DNA from: Alphaproteobacteria bacterium
GTDB lineage: Bacteria; Pseudomonadota; Alphaproteobacteria; Rs-D84
Length of the DNA stretch: 33,500 bases
Direction of reading: 5' to 3'
NCBI GenBank assembly: GCA_017463185.1
Contig: JAFTPS010000002.1
Span: 1 to 33,500 of the forward strand
Shown here one piece after another: positions 14,810 to 23,660 of this stretch. Under the pieces are notes generated by a model, which was not told the origin of the DNA, did no database searches, and saw only the letters and a program-made list of their open reading frames with translations. Made by a program: the position numbers and the translations under genes. Position 1 is the stretch's first letter. Each line of letters begins with the position of its first letter.

Positions 14810-15717
14810 AGTATACGTTGTCTGAATGGCAAATAACGACGTGGTATCAATTTACACGACGCTATTACAACTTGACGGGCGGAATCTTGGCAATTTCCAG
14901 TTTGCTTTGGAATAATAATGGTTTTATTTATTAAATAAGCAAACAGTCCACGATAAAATGCACGCAAATAACCCGCGGGATATTTATCACAAATATTTTC
15001 ACGCATGTATCTGAACAGCGTTGGAAAGAAATCAAATGCACTTTCGTCAAAACCACGGTGCATAACCGATTGATTGTGAAAACGGTGATAGACCGAAATA
15101 GTTTCCGTTTCAACAATGCGTCGGGTTCGGTAGCATAAATCCATCATAAACGCTAAATCGTCCCCTGCCCCAGTAAATTCGGGAACAAAGCGCACCGCAT
15201 CAATTAAATCGCGCCGATAAATTCGTCGCCAAACCCAGCACCAATTATATTGTTTGGGGGCCATCAAAAAACGGGCCGGATTTTGTTCAATCCATGAACG
15301 ACCAACGGACCAATCCTTGTTACGTTGCGGCATATATTTAAAATTTTGTGGAACAACCAAAGTTTGCGCACCCGCAATTTGTGCATTCATAGAAATTGCC
15401 AGGTTTAACAACATTTCCAATGCGTATTCCGTATAGCAATCGTCCGAATCCAGAAACGCTATATATTCACCCGTTGCTGCATCCATTCCAGCATTGCGGG
15501 CGCGTGATGCGCCAACAGGACTTTTGAACTGAATCAATTTGAAACGTTTGTCGCCACGAATAGATTTCTTTATAACCGCAACAGAATCGTCGGTTGATGC
15601 ATCGTCAATGATAAAGCATTCCCAATCGCGCAGGGTTTGTGATTTTACGGACAATATAGCATCCGCAATATATTGCCCATAATTGTGATTTGGAATAATG
15701 ATGGATATACGCGGCAT
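14782..15717 (-). CDS. Glycosyltransferase family 2
   Basis: A 311-residue GT2 enzyme. It has SIIIPNHNYGQYIADAILSV and CFIIDDASTDDS near the N-terminus, SRARNAGMDAATGEYIAFLDSDD (metal-binding DSD), and GAGDDLAFMMDL with the likely catalytic Asp, followed by a hydrophobic, basic C-terminal segment that may touch the membrane. Such enzymes add a sugar to a surface glycan or lipid. Start choice is uncertain: the ATG at 15717 gives the usual MPRISIIIPN beginning, but an in-frame ATG at 15729 overlaps the upstream stop codon and neither has a good ribosome binding site. Translation probably restarts after the exported-protein gene that ends at 15722. Confidence 0.85.
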   Translation of the reverse strand: MPRISIIIPNHNYGQYIADAILSVKSQTLRDWECFIIDDASTDDSVAVIKKSIRGDKRFKLIQFKSPVGASRARNAGMDAATGEYIAFLDSDDCYTEYALEMLLNLAISMNAQIAGAQTLVVPQNFKYMPQRNKDWSVGRSWIEQNPARFLMAPKQYNWCWVWRRIYRRDLIDAVRFVPEFTGAGDDLAFMMDLCYRTRRIVETETISVYHRFHNQSVMHRGFDESAFDFFPTLFRYMRENICDKYPAGYLRAFYRGLFAYLINKTIIIPKQTGNCQDSARQVVIASCKLIPRRYLPFRQRILCWFLSCLK

Positions 15718-15721
15718 AATA

Positions 15722-16417
15722 TTATTCATACCATGCAGAATCGTTAACGCAAGTATATGTCCCTGTTTCATCCGTTAATGTTGCGATTGCTGGTATAAAA
15801 CAATCGTTTATGCTGTTAAATAATTCATATACTTTTTCTTCTATACAGCTCATACCAACCTGTTGCATATAAAGGCCACCCAGTGCCGCCCCTGTCACGG
15901 CATCGTTAGTTGAGCATACATATATCCAATCACTGTATGACGAATCATAAAAAAATCCACGCCCCTCATCATAGACATTGTATCCAACTGAATTTAATGT
16001 TGTGGCATTGGTACCGGGACACGCTATACAGCTAACATATGTACACAAACCATCAGCAAAATACGAATCCACACCAACATAATAGGCAGTGCCATTTGCA
16101 ACTTTGCAATAATGAACATAATTCCCCGGGGCGCATATTGTGCTGTTACCCGTTATTTCAGAAGAATACCTATCCATAAAATACACAAAATTACCAGGAT
16201 TATGCGCATAATTTTCTTTTATCCATGCAGTTACACAATTGCTGTTTCCATGCGAGCCGCAAACATTCGCATCAGAACAAGTTGTTGCATTAAATGTTGC
16301 AGCCAGATAAGTAGATTTTTTTACAGCTAATTTGCATTCAGCCTTGGCTTCAAATTTATAAACAACACATATTGCGGCACTAACAATCGCCCACAAAATT
16401 TTATTTATTGCTTTCAC
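15722..16417 (-). CDS. Cysteine-rich exported protein
   Basis: A 231-residue protein with a signal peptide (MKAINKILWAIVSAAICVVY.. to about residue 26, AKA) and about 14 cysteines in the mature part, in a Tyr/Asn/Gly-rich background. The end (NDCFIPA, then DETGTYTC and a final AWYE) resembles the C-terminal pattern of the exported proteins at 8465 and 25158, though here the last Cys-Tyr-Tyr is replaced. The function is unknown; disulfide-bonded surface protein is an inference. The start is GTG with AAGGAGAG 5 bases before it. It is preceded by copy 2 of the cassette and followed without a gap by GT2 and GT8 genes, so the three may share a transcript. Confidence 0.7.
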   Translation of the reverse strand: MKAINKILWAIVSAAICVVYKFEAKAECKLAVKKSTYLAATFNATTCSDANVCGSHGNSNCVTAWIKENYAHNPGNFVYFMDRYSSEITGNSTICAPGNYVHYCKVANGTAYYVGVDSYFADGLCTYVSCIACPGTNATTLNSVGYNVYDEGRGFFYDSSYSDWIYVCSTNDAVTGAALGGLYMQQVGMSCIEEKVYELFNSINDCFIPAIATLTDETGTYTCVNDSAWYE

Positions 16418-16491
16418 GGATTACTCTCCTTTTCCTTAGAATTCTGGGGGACCGTGGGAAAACGGTCCTTTGGATTCGGCAGAAAATCCGA

Positions 16492-16521
16492 TTGACAAAG
16501 CCCCGATTTCCGCGGTAAAAT
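16492..16521 (+). promoter_or_regulatory. Promoter of the putative sRNA, copy 2
   Basis: TTGACA (16492-16497), an 18-base spacer and TAAAAT (16516-16521), identical to copy 1. The opposite strand offers TATATT over the same bases, a possible divergent -10 for the leftward gene. Confidence 0.6.
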
Positions 16522-16527
16522 ATATGT

Positions 16528-16617
16528 GAATAAATGCCGAAAATAATGGACCGTTTGGATTCGGCATAAAAAATTCCCAGCAAACCCAGACTGAGTACGC
16601 CATACGGCGTTTTTTTT
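16528..16617 (+). ncRNA. Putative small RNA, copy 2
   Basis: The same predicted transcript as 137-225: an ATGCCGAA/TTCGGCAT stem, a GGACCG-containing loop and the terminator ACGCC-ATAC-GGCGT with a T8 run (16597-16617). The loop of the terminator differs from copy 1 while the stem is kept. Confidence 0.5.
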
Positions 16618-16717
16618 ATTGTAAAAAAATGGGCAGTGTAAGTGGTGAGTAAAATAATAATAATTATATGATTCTCAATTTTATGTTTATAACATTCACC
16701 ACTGTTCACCATTCACT

Positions 16718-16745
16718 AAAAAAATCCCCCATTCGGGGGATTTTT
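16718..16745. terminator. Terminator of the suhB-like gene
   Basis: The hairpin ATCCCCC-ATTC-GGGGGAT with A7 and T5 flanks at the stop codon. A short CACCACTGTTCACCATTCACTA repeat variant (16696-16718) lies just beyond it. Confidence 0.8.
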
Positions 16746-17454
16746 ATAATTCTACTTTGCCATTTGTTGCCACAAGGTCGGCTGTCATTTCTATTTTTCC
16801 ACCGGCTTCGCGTACCAACAGGTCACCCGCCGCAATTTCGGCCCAATCCAATGGGTCAGACACAAATGCATCAAATTTACCCGCCGCAACCCAGGCTAAA
16901 TCCAACGCTGGGCATCCCGTACGACGAACATTACCCGCAATCAACGGACGCGCATCAGATGTATTATATGCAATCGTTAAATCCGCAGGTTCGGTCAAGT
17001 TAGAAACCTTTACACGCGCACTGTGATACGCCGAATAGATATACGCACCACGTCCAGCCTCAGCATAAAACAGTCTTTCGTCAATTGGGGAATAAACCAA
17101 CGCAATTTTTGTTTCATCATTTGAACGCAGTGCCAACGAAATCGCAAAATGAGGATTTGCACGCACAAAATTAGAAGCACCCGACAGCGATAAAACGAAT
17201 TCGTCACGTCCATCACCATCACGCGATACATTTGGTGTCAACAATCCCGCCGCAGGACGCACCAACAACAGGTCAGATAGAATGCTTTCCTCTATACGAT
17301 TGGACGCCTTTTGCACAAAGTCGCGTGCACCACGCAATGACTGTTGCAGGTTTTCCACTTCGCCAAAATCACGACGAAGTCCCGACGCGGTACGCTGTAA
17401 CGCCATAAACATTTTGTTCAGTTCGGTTGAACCTTTTATCAACAGTTCCATCAT
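16744..17454 (-). CDS. SuhB-like inositol-monophosphatase-fold protein lacking catalytic residues
   Basis: A 236-residue protein of the inositol monophosphatase superfamily, slightly shorter than typical members (about 260). The fold is recognisable: SGASNFVRANPHFAISLAL aligns with the DPLDGTxNFxxxxPHFAVSIAL region, and GCPALDLAWVAAGKFDAFV with GSAALDLAYVAAGRLDGF. But the metal ligands are gone: the DPLDGT motif reads LSLSGAS, no GEE motif is visible before it, and the WDxAAG motif reads AEIAAG. It is therefore probably not a phosphatase. E. coli SuhB also acts without catalysis in ribosomal RNA antitermination, and this gene sits directly behind rpmE, so a ribosome-related structural role is a possible inference. 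The start follows GGGGGCGG. Confidence 0.75.
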   Translation of the reverse strand: MMELLIKGSTELNKMFMALQRTASGLRRDFGEVENLQQSLRGARDFVQKASNRIEESILSDLLLVRPAAGLLTPNVSRDGDGRDEFVLSLSGASNFVRANPHFAISLALRSNDETKIALVYSPIDERLFYAEAGRGAYIYSAYHSARVKVSNLTEPADLTIAYNTSDARPLIAGNVRRTGCPALDLAWVAAGKFDAFVSDPLDWAEIAAGDLLVREAGGKIEMTADLVATNGKVEL

Positions 17455-17490
17455 GCGCCGCCCCCAATCGGATATCAGATAAAGTTTATA

Positions 17491-17703
17491 TTAAAATTTA
17501 AAGCCCGCGAATTTGCTTTTGAATTCGGCTGCGCGCTGGCCCTTTTCACCGGCGTTTGAACGCTGGCCAGTCCAGGCAGAATGGTTCAAATTATCAGTGG
17601 ACAAAATCAAATCTTTCTTGACCGAGGAGTACATTTTTACGGTCTTGCCATCAGTTCTGGTGACATTGATTTCGTGGTATTCTGGATGAATTCCTTGTTT
17701 CAT
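17491..17703 (-). CDS. rpmE: 50S ribosomal protein L31
   Basis: A 70-residue protein matching L31 (MKQGIHPEYHEINVTRTDG at the start, SAWTGQ in the middle, KFAGFKF at the end). L31 bridges the central protuberance of the large subunit to the small subunit. The zinc-binding cysteines of the C+ type are absent, so this is the C- type common in alphaproteobacteria. It has a strong promoter (17737-17764), an AAGGG site before the ATG, and is followed after 36 bases by the SuhB-like gene in the same direction. Confidence 0.93.
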   Translation of the reverse strand: MKQGIHPEYHEINVTRTDGKTVKMYSSVKKDLILSTDNLNHSAWTGQRSNAGEKGQRAAEFKSKFAGFKF

Positions 17704-17736
17704 AGCATTACCCTTTTTATTCTTTTTAGCCCGACA

Positions 17737-17764
17737 ATTATACAGGGATTTTTACAGAAAGCAA
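17737..17764 (-). promoter_or_regulatory. Promoter of rpmE
   Basis: Read leftward: TTGCTT (17759-17764), a 16-base spacer and a perfect TATAAT (17737-17742), about 34 bases before the ATG. Confidence 0.7.
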
Positions 17765-17778
17765 GCAATAATAACAGT

Positions 17779-18288
17779 CTAGTACCGTCCGATACACCCC
17801 AGGTATGAATTTCCAGTAGATTCCAGTACATTTATAAACTGGGATTGGTTGCGCCCAGAAAACAAAGCCAAAATAGTCCCGGTATTAGTTGCCAGCATGT
17901 CCGCAACCGTTGCGATACCAGAATTCATTTTTTTGAAAAATCCACTAGTCGGATAAATTTCCGCCGCCAACAGTTGATTTTTTCCCACATATTTTGCGTT
18001 TTTTTCACGCTCTATCACCATCAGTTGGCATTCGGGGGAAATTATCAATTTATCAACCACAACCGCATCACCACCCAATAATTCACCCCACCACCCAGTG
18101 GATTCGCAAAATACAGGATAATATACCGACGCGTCTGGATTTTTTGCCAATATAGTTGCAATATCCGTATCGTCGGCGCAAACAGCGGGCATAACACCAG
18201 TTGCGTTATTTATAACTTTACGCGCAAGGGGATAAGATGCATCGCCCTTAGTCGGTCGTGGCCAATAAAGAATCGGAAACTTTGTCAT
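17779..18288 (-). CDS. Hypothetical protein
   Basis: A 169-residue protein I do not recognise. It has no signal peptide or membrane segment. Features seen are an N-terminal TKFPILYWPRPTKGDASYPLA, three cysteines (residues about 37, 61 and 87), GWWGELLGGDAVVVDKLIISPE in the middle, and a C-terminal NSYLGCIGRY. The mix of buried strands and Gly turns suggests a soluble alpha/beta domain. A TATAAT at 18297-18302 lies 8 bases before the ATG, so the transcript would have almost no leader. It stands alone, ending 15 bases before the rpmE promoter. Confidence 0.6.
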   Translation of the reverse strand: MTKFPILYWPRPTKGDASYPLARKVINNATGVMPAVCADDTDIATILAKNPDASVYYPVFCESTGWWGELLGGDAVVVDKLIISPECQLMVIEREKNAKYVGKNQLLAAEIYPTSGFFKKMNSGIATVADMLATNTGTILALFSGRNQSQFINVLESTGNSYLGCIGRY

Positions 18289-18356
18289 TGCTATGAATTA
18301 TATCAGATTCGGTTCTTACTAAAAAGGGGGCTGGGTTAAATAAAGCACTTGATTTT

Positions 18357-19646
18357 TTATTTTTTTATCGCGGCATACCATTTTTTCAGGTTTTGCCACA
18401 CAATATTTATGTTCTTTTTCGCGGTATCATAGTAATCCTGGGATATGGAAACATTGAATATAGTTTTAACCAATGCCGGAATCATTGTCATAAACATAGT
18501 GATAAACAGCCCCATTAAAATGATGGTTATCAGACTGTCATTCCGCATCATCAAGGCGTCCATCAAATATTTCGAATCGTTTTGCGCCAATGCAGTGGCC
18601 AAAGTACTGGCCCCCGCCCATCCACCAAAAACCGCATCCAGGAACATTATTGCAAAGGTCACAAAAATTCCCACCATTGCAATCCCAACGGCACCGGTTA
18701 TAACATCGTTGATAATTTTCTGGATAGTTTTCATACCGCTTTGCGGGAACAGTTTCCAATCCTTAAACAGCCACGACATTAGCATCAGTGGCAACATTAT
18801 TAAATCCATCGCCAATTCTATAAATATTTCCAGAAAATACATCGGTATCGGCAACAACGCCATAAAGAACAATACCAACACCAACACCCCCGCAAAGAAA
18901 ATCGGCACATTGGGAAAGATTGGAATATCCCACATAATTTTGTGCATATAGTCCGCGTCAAACGCCATATTCAGCATAGTCCATCCAACGGTCATCCCCA
19001 GCCCCGTCATCTGGTGCACATTTGCCAATTCACAGGCCAGGTTATGTCGCAGTTTTGGCGAAAAGGCACCAGCCGCTGCGGCACGCGCATCAACCGATAC
19101 CGGGTCTGCCACAGCCGTCGCAACCAGACATGTATCAAATTCCACATCCGATGTCACCACGTGATTTAACGACAAACCAACACTGAATACCGGTTCAACC
19201 AGAATTTCCGACACCATTCGTGGCAGTGGTGCCAACAGCAACGCGCACATAACCCCAAATTTTATCATATTGTTTGTAAAATTGTGTGTAATTGACCATG
19301 GGTCTTCCAGTTTAGAATTCAAAAATCCCTGTAATAATTTCCATGCAAACCATATTGCCATCAATGCCGCTGACATTGGAATAATTACCGTACCCAATGC
19401 ATGATAGACCTTTGGCAATAAATTAGACATTGTGGACATAACATCCGAAAACATTTGACAGGTCCAGCAACTGGAAAAAAATTGCATCGCATCAGCCATA
19501 TCCACGGGTACACCGCTGCGATAAATAGAAAAGCCCGCAATTGCGCCAATACCCGCCACCGCACCGATTATCCACGGCGCAACAGCCCCCGCCCCAAACG
19601 GCAGGAACGACAGAAAAACAATCCAGAACTTTTTTAGCCAATTCAT
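18357..19646 (-). CDS. VirB6/TrbL-like T4SS inner-membrane protein (1 of 5)
   Basis: A 429-residue polytopic protein resembling VirB6/TrbL, the inner-membrane channel component of type IV secretion systems. It has a signal-like N-terminal helix, a CWTC motif (Cys60, Cys63) followed by an amphipathic helix and a long hydrophobic segment (IIPMSAALMAIWFAWKLLQG), then paired hydrophobic helices around residues 140-160, 240-310 and 320-400. A large loop (about 160-230) is probably periplasmic. The tail is basic. The ATG at 19646 is chosen because the extended -10 at 19655-19663 lies 8 bases upstream; the longer frame would start inside the promoter. It is divergent from the four other copies. Confidence 0.72.
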   Translation of the reverse strand: MNWLKKFWIVFLSFLPFGAGAVAPWIIGAVAGIGAIAGFSIYRSGVPVDMADAMQFFSSCWTCQMFSDVMSTMSNLLPKVYHALGTVIIPMSAALMAIWFAWKLLQGFLNSKLEDPWSITHNFTNNMIKFGVMCALLLAPLPRMVSEILVEPVFSVGLSLNHVVTSDVEFDTCLVATAVADPVSVDARAAAAGAFSPKLRHNLACELANVHQMTGLGMTVGWTMLNMAFDADYMHKIMWDIPIFPNVPIFFAGVLVLVLFFMALLPIPMYFLEIFIELAMDLIMLPLMLMSWLFKDWKLFPQSGMKTIQKIINDVITGAVGIAMVGIFVTFAIMFLDAVFGGWAGASTLATALAQNDSKYLMDALMMRNDSLITIILMGLFITMFMTMIPALVKTIFNVSISQDYYDTAKKNINIVWQNLKKWYAAIKK

Positions 19647-19654
19647 TGTTTTTA

Positions 19655-19688
19655 AGTATATCATATTTTGCACAAAATGTGATATAAT
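19655..19688. promoter_or_regulatory. Palindromic divergent promoter/operator of the VirB6-like cluster
   Basis: Two 16-base arms (19655-19670 and 19673-19688) separated by CA match at 14 of 16 positions (AGTATATCATATTTTG against ATTATATCACATTTTG). Each arm contains an outward extended -10: TGATATAAT rightward and TGATATACT leftward. No good -35 is seen for either. A dimeric protein bound here would cover both promoters. Confidence 0.65.
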
Positions 19689-19715
19689 TGATAAAGATAA
19701 AATAATACCGAGAGA

Positions 19716-20984
19716 ATGAAATATCTGTTGCGGCTGTTTTCCAAACTGATTGTATGCGCGGCGTTTTTGACACCGGTCAACGCCATGGCTGGCAATATTG
19801 TTGATGCGCTGAACCTGGCTCCGTTTGTACCGTATGTGTTGGATTCTATGATGTTGGTGGCCAGTGGCGGATATGAATTCTTTGTTGGCAGTGATGGCGA
19901 CGGAATTATTTATATCCTGATATGGGGATTTTTGGGCATAACGCTGACGATGTATTTGCTGAAACTGTATTTGCCGAAACAGTGGACATCCCTGTTTGGT
20001 TTTTCGGCTGGCAAAAGTTTAGCTGATGGCAATGTTGCCCCAATGACAATTGCGGAAAATATGTTAAAGCCGGGCCTGCGTGCGGTGATTGCAGTTGTCG
20101 CATTATTACAGATTAAACCGGTATATTTAACCGAATGGCTGGTAAATCCATTCCTGCAATTCGGTGCGTTGTACACCCACGCAATAACGGAAACGATAAA
20201 CGATTCTGGAATGAACGCACCAAAAATTGAATGTCCCGCCGATATTGTTGACAAAGGCTGGCTGACACAATCATCGTGTGAATTTCTGGTCCAGCCTGTA
20301 TCTGACCTGTCACACGCAAACAACCAAATAATAAAAAAAGGATTTGAATTTATTGATCGCGGATTGCGCGGTCTTATAACATTGGTGCCACACGGCGGCG
20401 AAGATTTTATGAATCTAATTACTGGAATCATTCTGGTCTTTACATTCGTAAGCAGTAATTTATTTATGGCAATGTTGGTTATAAATGCAATTTTCAAATT
20501 CGGAATGGCATTGATATTATACCCATTCTATGTGTTGACCTATGTGGCAAAACCCAGCGATAAATGGTTTGATATATGGCCCGCATTTGGCGGTATTACC
20601 AAAGCCCTGCAAGACCTGATTATCACAATGATTGCATGTGCATTTATTTTGTGTATAAACTTGGCAATAATAAAATCTTTGTTTGATTGGAACAGTTCGG
20701 TCTTTGTTGTTGCCGCCGGTGGCAGTACTGCCAGCAACATTCCAACCGTGGCCAATAATTCAATTGGATTTGGCGGGCATTCATTGACATGGATGTCGGC
20801 ATTACTGACGTTCTATTTGATGTTCCGCATATTTGAAATAACACAAAAACAGTTAAAGAAGTATGCACCAGGTATGGATGGCCTGTATAACCAGGTGCGC
20901 GGGGACGCAAAAACAGTATGGAAAGGTGCCAAGGATTGGGGCGGTAAAGTTGGCAAAGCCATTGGGTGGATTAAAAAGAAATGA
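19716..20984 (+). CDS. VirB6/TrbL-like T4SS inner-membrane protein (2 of 5)
   Basis: A 422-residue protein with a signal peptide (to about residue 25, AMA) and five or more hydrophobic segments: about 65-87, 122-142, 238-285 (probably two), 298-320 and 355-372. The tail is rich in Lys and Gly (KGAKDWGGKVGKAIGWIKKK), as in TrbL/VirB6 relatives. It lacks the N-terminal CxxC found in three of the other copies. A loop at about 150-235 holds two cysteines and is probably periplasmic. It opens the rightward operon; AGAGA precedes the ATG, which lies 27 bases after the -10 of the palindromic promoter. The next gene overlaps its end by 4 bases. Confidence 0.75.
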   Translation: MKYLLRLFSKLIVCAAFLTPVNAMAGNIVDALNLAPFVPYVLDSMMLVASGGYEFFVGSDGDGIIYILIWGFLGITLTMYLLKLYLPKQWTSLFGFSAGKSLADGNVAPMTIAENMLKPGLRAVIAVVALLQIKPVYLTEWLVNPFLQFGALYTHAITETINDSGMNAPKIECPADIVDKGWLTQSSCEFLVQPVSDLSHANNQIIKKGFEFIDRGLRGLITLVPHGGEDFMNLITGIILVFTFVSSNLFMAMLVINAIFKFGMALILYPFYVLTYVAKPSDKWFDIWPAFGGITKALQDLIITMIACAFILCINLAIIKSLFDWNSSVFVVAAGGSTASNIPTVANNSIGFGGHSLTWMSALLTFYLMFRIFEITQKQLKKYAPGMDGLYNQVRGDAKTVWKGAKDWGGKVGKAIGWIKKK

Positions 20985-22174
20985 ACGATTGGTTGAACCC
21001 TTTTATAGACAATGCGGTCCAATGTTGGGGCTGTCCAGTATTTGACCGATTGTTTCAAATCGTATCTGATGCGGCCGCAAATGTTTATGATACATTTGCA
21101 ACGATGTGCTTGGTGCTGTTCTGTGCGCTGTTTGCATTTTTTGTAATAAATGCGGTATATCAGAATATGCGTGGCGGATATTCAGATCTTTGGTATAAAA
21201 AATCTGTACAAAAGGTATTTATAAATTCGGTTGTCGTTTTGTCCTTTCTGGGGATGGGGGTATTGTTGCCACGATTTATTACAACAGTAACATTTGAACC
21301 GGTGGCAAAAATAGCATTAGTTTATACACAAAGTATGATAAAAATTGACAATGAAACCGTCGCAGAAAAAGTTACATATCAGCCGATGGAAATGCGCAAC
21401 GACGGATTTTACCGCCCCCAATTGCGCAACACCATCATTATGCTGATGAAGACCACGATTACACAATTCCAATCCTATATAAAACTGGGGATTGCGGTTA
21501 TGGACCGAGCATTTTCGTGGGATGCACTTTTGGGAATTGGCGCATTATTGAAACATATTATATTTTTCTGTATTGGACTTTATTTAACATATTACTTTTT
21601 TCTGTTATTTTTCAGGTTCTGTTGTTATTTTGCTGATATTATTATAGCGATGGCTTTTTTTGCATTCTTTTTTCCGTTATCACTGATGCTAATGGCATTC
21701 AAAGATGCATCAAATGTACCAAGCTGGATTGGTGGCCTGGGTAAAACCGTTGGAACAAATCAGTTCAAAAACCTTATCAATGCGATAATTGCGTTGTCAT
21801 CTGCGGTGTTGACATATACCGTCATTATGACAATTATTGCAAAGTTCTTTTCTGCGCCGGATGCATCCAGTGCAGATTTAATGACCGCTATTACCACCGG
21901 CGCGGTATTTGATGGTGATTTAAATACTGAAAATTTACAAGCTATGACATTGATAAGCTGTATTGTTTTAGTATATGTGTTGAATTTTGTATACAAACAA
22001 ATCCCAGAAGTAACTAAGATGGTATTATCTGCGTTTGGCGTCGGGACATCAAATTCAGAAAGCGAAAAATTGGCCAACGATATGATGACACTGACCAAAA
22101 ACATTTGGGAAACCGCTAAAAAGGTCGGGACGACTGTTATATCTGGTGGTGAAAAGGGGGACGATAAAAAATAA
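20981..22174 (+). CDS. VirB6/TrbL-like T4SS inner-membrane protein (3 of 5)
   Basis: A 397-residue polytopic protein without a signal peptide. CWGCPVFDRLF (Cys15, Cys18) is followed by an amphipathic helix and hydrophobic segments at about 41-60 and 78-98, a soluble loop (100-185), a very hydrophobic Phe-rich block (190-240) and further helices near 262-287 and 325-345. The tail is charged. The N-terminal CWxCxxF plus following helix is shared with the copy at 18357. Its ATG overlaps the previous stop (ATGA) and its own stop overlaps the next start by one base (TAATG), so all are translationally coupled. Confidence 0.72.
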   Translation: MNDWLNPFIDNAVQCWGCPVFDRLFQIVSDAAANVYDTFATMCLVLFCALFAFFVINAVYQNMRGGYSDLWYKKSVQKVFINSVVVLSFLGMGVLLPRFITTVTFEPVAKIALVYTQSMIKIDNETVAEKVTYQPMEMRNDGFYRPQLRNTIIMLMKTTITQFQSYIKLGIAVMDRAFSWDALLGIGALLKHIIFFCIGLYLTYYFFLLFFRFCCYFADIIIAMAFFAFFFPLSLMLMAFKDASNVPSWIGGLGKTVGTNQFKNLINAIIALSSAVLTYTVIMTIIAKFFSAPDASSADLMTAITTGAVFDGDLNTENLQAMTLISCIVLVYVLNFVYKQIPEVTKMVLSAFGVGTSNSESEKLANDMMTLTKNIWETAKKVGTTVISGGEKGDDKK

Positions 22175-23655
22175 TGCTAAAAGCACAATTGATTTTAATT
22201 GCTGTGCGTTTCCTGATGGCGGCAATCGCGTTGGGAATTGGCATTTGGTACCTGTCATCGTCTATTGGTGGGGCGGCACTGACCTATACCAGTATGGATA
22301 ATTTTATGACAGCTATTGGCGCAACCAATGGAGATATAGCCAGCACTAACGGGTGTTTTATGTGCCGTTATATTTATGAATTATTTGGAGTTATCGGACG
22401 AGCAACAGAAATATTCTGGACCGCAATGGTGGAAAATTTATGGATTTTATTGGCACTGGGGTTTGGGATATTTATGTTTATTTATACGGTCCAATATATA
22501 TTTGACGCCGCAAAAAAAACAAACACCACAGATACCAAGGAAAAAGGAATTGAATTCAAAGCCTGGATTGACAAGATTTGGAAACAAGGTGTACGGATTT
22601 TAATTGTTGGCGCACTGATTGGCGCATTGGGAATGGGTGGCACCACGGCATTAAAGACCGTATCACAAATCACCATAACACCCGTATTATATGTTGGCGC
22701 GGAATTATCTATGGCGGCCAGTGGCGTCAGCGACGCTACCCAATGTGGTGCATTGACATACGCCCAGACAGACGATGTCCTGAATCCAGTAATGGGGCCT
22801 TTTATGTGCGTAATGGGCAATATAAACAGTGTGATGCTGGCTGGTGCTGCGGGTGGTTTTTCGTTGATGAATTATTCGTGGTTGGGGATGGGTGGCGGAA
22901 TATTTACCTGGGTCGCAGGATTGGTATTGGTTTTAATGTTCCTGGTTATTGGATTTGATTTATTTTTCCAAATTCTATCCGTTGTGTTCAAATTGATATT
23001 TATAATAATATTTATGCCTTTGTTATTAGCAGCCACAGCATTTGAAGGAACGTGGAAATTAGCCAGCGGATTGGTAAAAAATGCAATAGATATGATAACA
23101 TCATCTGCGATACGCATAGTCGCAATTACATTAAAGGTGATGATAATATATGCGACCGTATCCTATACCGCAGATACATTTTTCCCCGGTCCAACGGATG
23201 GATATAACGCAATTTTGCCACCGATGATGGGTGTGCATGCTGAAAACCCAGACGCCCAGACTTTATCTGTTATGAATGTTTTTTCAACCTGTGAACGTGT
23301 GGCATTGAGCGATGGTGAAATGGACGCGGATAAATTCAAAGATTGCTTTACCGCCCGCCGTGCAGAGGTAGAGCGCACCTATCCCAACGCATTTGATTTT
23401 CTGGATAATGGGCTAGAATTTTTATTGATGATGCTGGGACTGTTTATTTTATATTACTATGCCATCGCACCACGTATTGATAAATTATTACCAGCAGGGA
23501 CTGTAAAATTGCCAATTCCTGGTGAAAACACCAATTTGTCATCCGGCGAAAAATTTGATTTTGGCGCGTGGACATACGATCTGGGGAAAAAGGTTTGGCA
23601 CGCCCCCGTTCAGATTGCAGAAAAAATAACTAAGGCCATTGGTAAAAAAGGTTAG
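22174..23655 (+). CDS. VirB6/TrbL-like T4SS inner-membrane protein (4 of 5)
   Basis: The longest of the set, 493 residues. It has an N-terminal hydrophobic anchor (about 5-30), NGCFMCRYIYELF (Cys61, Cys64), then a long hydrophobic segment (ILLALGFGIFMFIYTVQYIF), a cytoplasmic-looking Lys-rich loop, two Gly/Ala-rich hydrophobic helices (about 145-165 and 210-235), a strongly hydrophobic block near 245-290, and a final helix (about 410-432) before a basic tail. This fits a VirB6-like channel subunit. The start codon overlaps the previous stop codon by one base. The central Gly/Ala-rich helices differ from the Phe-rich ones in copy 3. Confidence 0.72.
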   Translation: MLKAQLILIAVRFLMAAIALGIGIWYLSSSIGGAALTYTSMDNFMTAIGATNGDIASTNGCFMCRYIYELFGVIGRATEIFWTAMVENLWILLALGFGIFMFIYTVQYIFDAAKKTNTTDTKEKGIEFKAWIDKIWKQGVRILIVGALIGALGMGGTTALKTVSQITITPVLYVGAELSMAASGVSDATQCGALTYAQTDDVLNPVMGPFMCVMGNINSVMLAGAAGGFSLMNYSWLGMGGGIFTWVAGLVLVLMFLVIGFDLFFQILSVVFKLIFIIIFMPLLLAATAFEGTWKLASGLVKNAIDMITSSAIRIVAITLKVMIIYATVSYTADTFFPGPTDGYNAILPPMMGVHAENPDAQTLSVMNVFSTCERVALSDGEMDADKFKDCFTARRAEVERTYPNAFDFLDNGLEFLLMMLGLFILYYYAIAPRIDKLLPAGTVKLPIPGENTNLSSGEKFDFGAWTYDLGKKVWHAPVQIAEKITKAIGKKG

Positions 23656-23660
23656 AAAAA

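Larger units (their letters stand above)
16418..16628. repeat. Duplicated upstream cassette, copy 2
   Basis: About 96% identical to 26-235. It runs from the ribosome binding site of the exported-protein gene to the T run after the sRNA terminator and ATTGTAAAAAA. The identity stops at the coding sequence on one side and shortly after the terminator on the other. Confidence 0.85.

Noticed and set aside
19910..20497. Leftward 195-codon frame opposite the VirB6-like gene at 19716
   Set aside because: It lies wholly inside a coupled operon on the other strand and has no ribosome binding site.
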